In this document: positions 5,053 to 5,225 of the stretch, in pieces | Layout: each line of letters opens with the position of its first letter | Position numbering within the stretch: the stretch's first letter is position 1 | Origin: Candidatus Gastranaerophilales bacterium | GTDB lineage: Bacteria > Cyanobacteriota > Vampirovibrionia > Gastranaerophilales > Gastranaerophilaceae | Assembly: GCA_021199975.1 (NCBI GenBank) | Contig: JAJQHF010000053.1 | Coordinates: forward strand, 1-5,225 | Length of the DNA stretch: 5,225 nucleotides | Reading direction: 5' to 3' | Made by a program: the position numbers and the translations under genes | The notes under the pieces: generated by a model | Seen by the model: the letters and a program-made list of their open reading frames with translations, nothing else | What the model was told of the DNA's origin: nothing | Databases searched by the model: none

Positions 5053-5125
5053 TGGAGGATAGGGGACTCGAACTCCTGACATCCTGCGTGCAAAGCAGGC
5101 GCTCTACCAACTGAGCTAATCCCCC
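5053..5125 (-). tRNA. tRNA-Ala (anticodon UGC)
   Basis: The 73-base minus-strand sequence folds into a full cloverleaf: acceptor stem GGGGGAT/ATCCTCC, D arm GCTC-AGTTGGTA-GAGC, anticodon stem CCTGC/GCAGG with loop TTTGCAC (anticodon TGC), five-base variable loop, T loop TTCGAGT, and discriminator A73. The acceptor stem holds the G3-U70 wobble pair that marks alanine tRNAs for alanyl-tRNA synthetase. CCA is not encoded and must be added after transcription. One oddity is an A52-C62 mismatch in the T stem (plus-strand positions 5074 and 5064). UGC reads the alanine codons, notably GCA and GCT, that prevail in low-GC genomes. Confidence 0.97.
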
Positions 5126-5137
5126 GAAGTTCGTAAG

Positions 5138-5168
5138 ATTATATTATCATGTCATAAAAAAAAATCAA
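5138..5168 (-). promoter_or_regulatory. probable promoter of tRNA-Ala
   Basis: On the minus strand TATAAT (5138-5143) is a perfect -10 box whose end is 12 bases from the tRNA 5' end. TTGATT (5163-5168) could be the -35 box, with a 19-base spacer that is longer than ideal and contains a T run. No gene is visible between here and the right edge (5169-5225), which is AT-rich. Confidence 0.55.
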
Positions 5169-5225
5169 CCCTTTTTTATATTTTTATAAAATTTACCTTG
5201 TATAAGTTGAGAATAATATCATTAC

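Noticed and set aside
1..5225. CRISPR array or insertion sequence
   Set aside because: No regularly spaced repeats of 20-40 bases, no transposase frame and no long terminal inverted repeats were seen.

Overview
This is an AT-rich window (roughly 30% G+C by eye) from a bacterium using the standard code: TAA and TGA end its other genes, and TGG is used for Trp. Strong AGGAGG-type ribosome binding sites precede almost every gene, which fits a low-GC Firmicute or a similar low-GC gut bacterium. The host cannot be named from this sequence. The layout is a defence locus and a cluster of tiny unknown genes lying beside a tRNA gene, a setting typical of accessory DNA.

Positions 1-3810 (minus strand) carry a type I restriction-modification operon in the order hsdM, hsdS and probably hsdR. 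Only the first four codons of the presumed hsdR lie inside the window. hsdS is intact, with two target-recognition domains and two conserved helical repeats. hsdM is a single 864-codon frame of the long HsdM class, but it is broken by two in-frame stops: TAG at codon 481, where Trp is expected, and TAA at codon 555. There is no frameshift, so removing the two stops would restore the whole protein. The first 480 residues keep the complete methyltransferase core, while the C-terminal part, probably needed to contact HsdS, is cut off. The restriction system is therefore probably damaged or altered, and the damage looks recent.

Positions 3811-3967 are the divergent control region. They hold the hsdM ribosome binding site, a candidate extended -10 promoter for hsdM and, on the plus strand, a small hairpin that folds over the ribosome binding site of the first small gene.

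Positions 3968-4676 (plus strand) hold four overlapping small genes encoding 27, 71, 66 and 77 residues, each with its own ribosome binding site and with no function I can recognise. They form one translationally coupled operon pointing away from hsdM. A palindromic hairpin at 4697-4726 probably ends it.

Positions 4727-5018 contain no gene I can support, but they are rich in short repeats: TGTCAA boxes, a 17-bp inverted repeat, a 13-bp direct repeat and a tandem AGTCCCTTTT. These could be recombinase or regulator sites. A strong terminator (5019-5046) and tRNA-Ala(UGC) on the minus strand (5053-5125) follow, with the tRNA promoter at the right edge.
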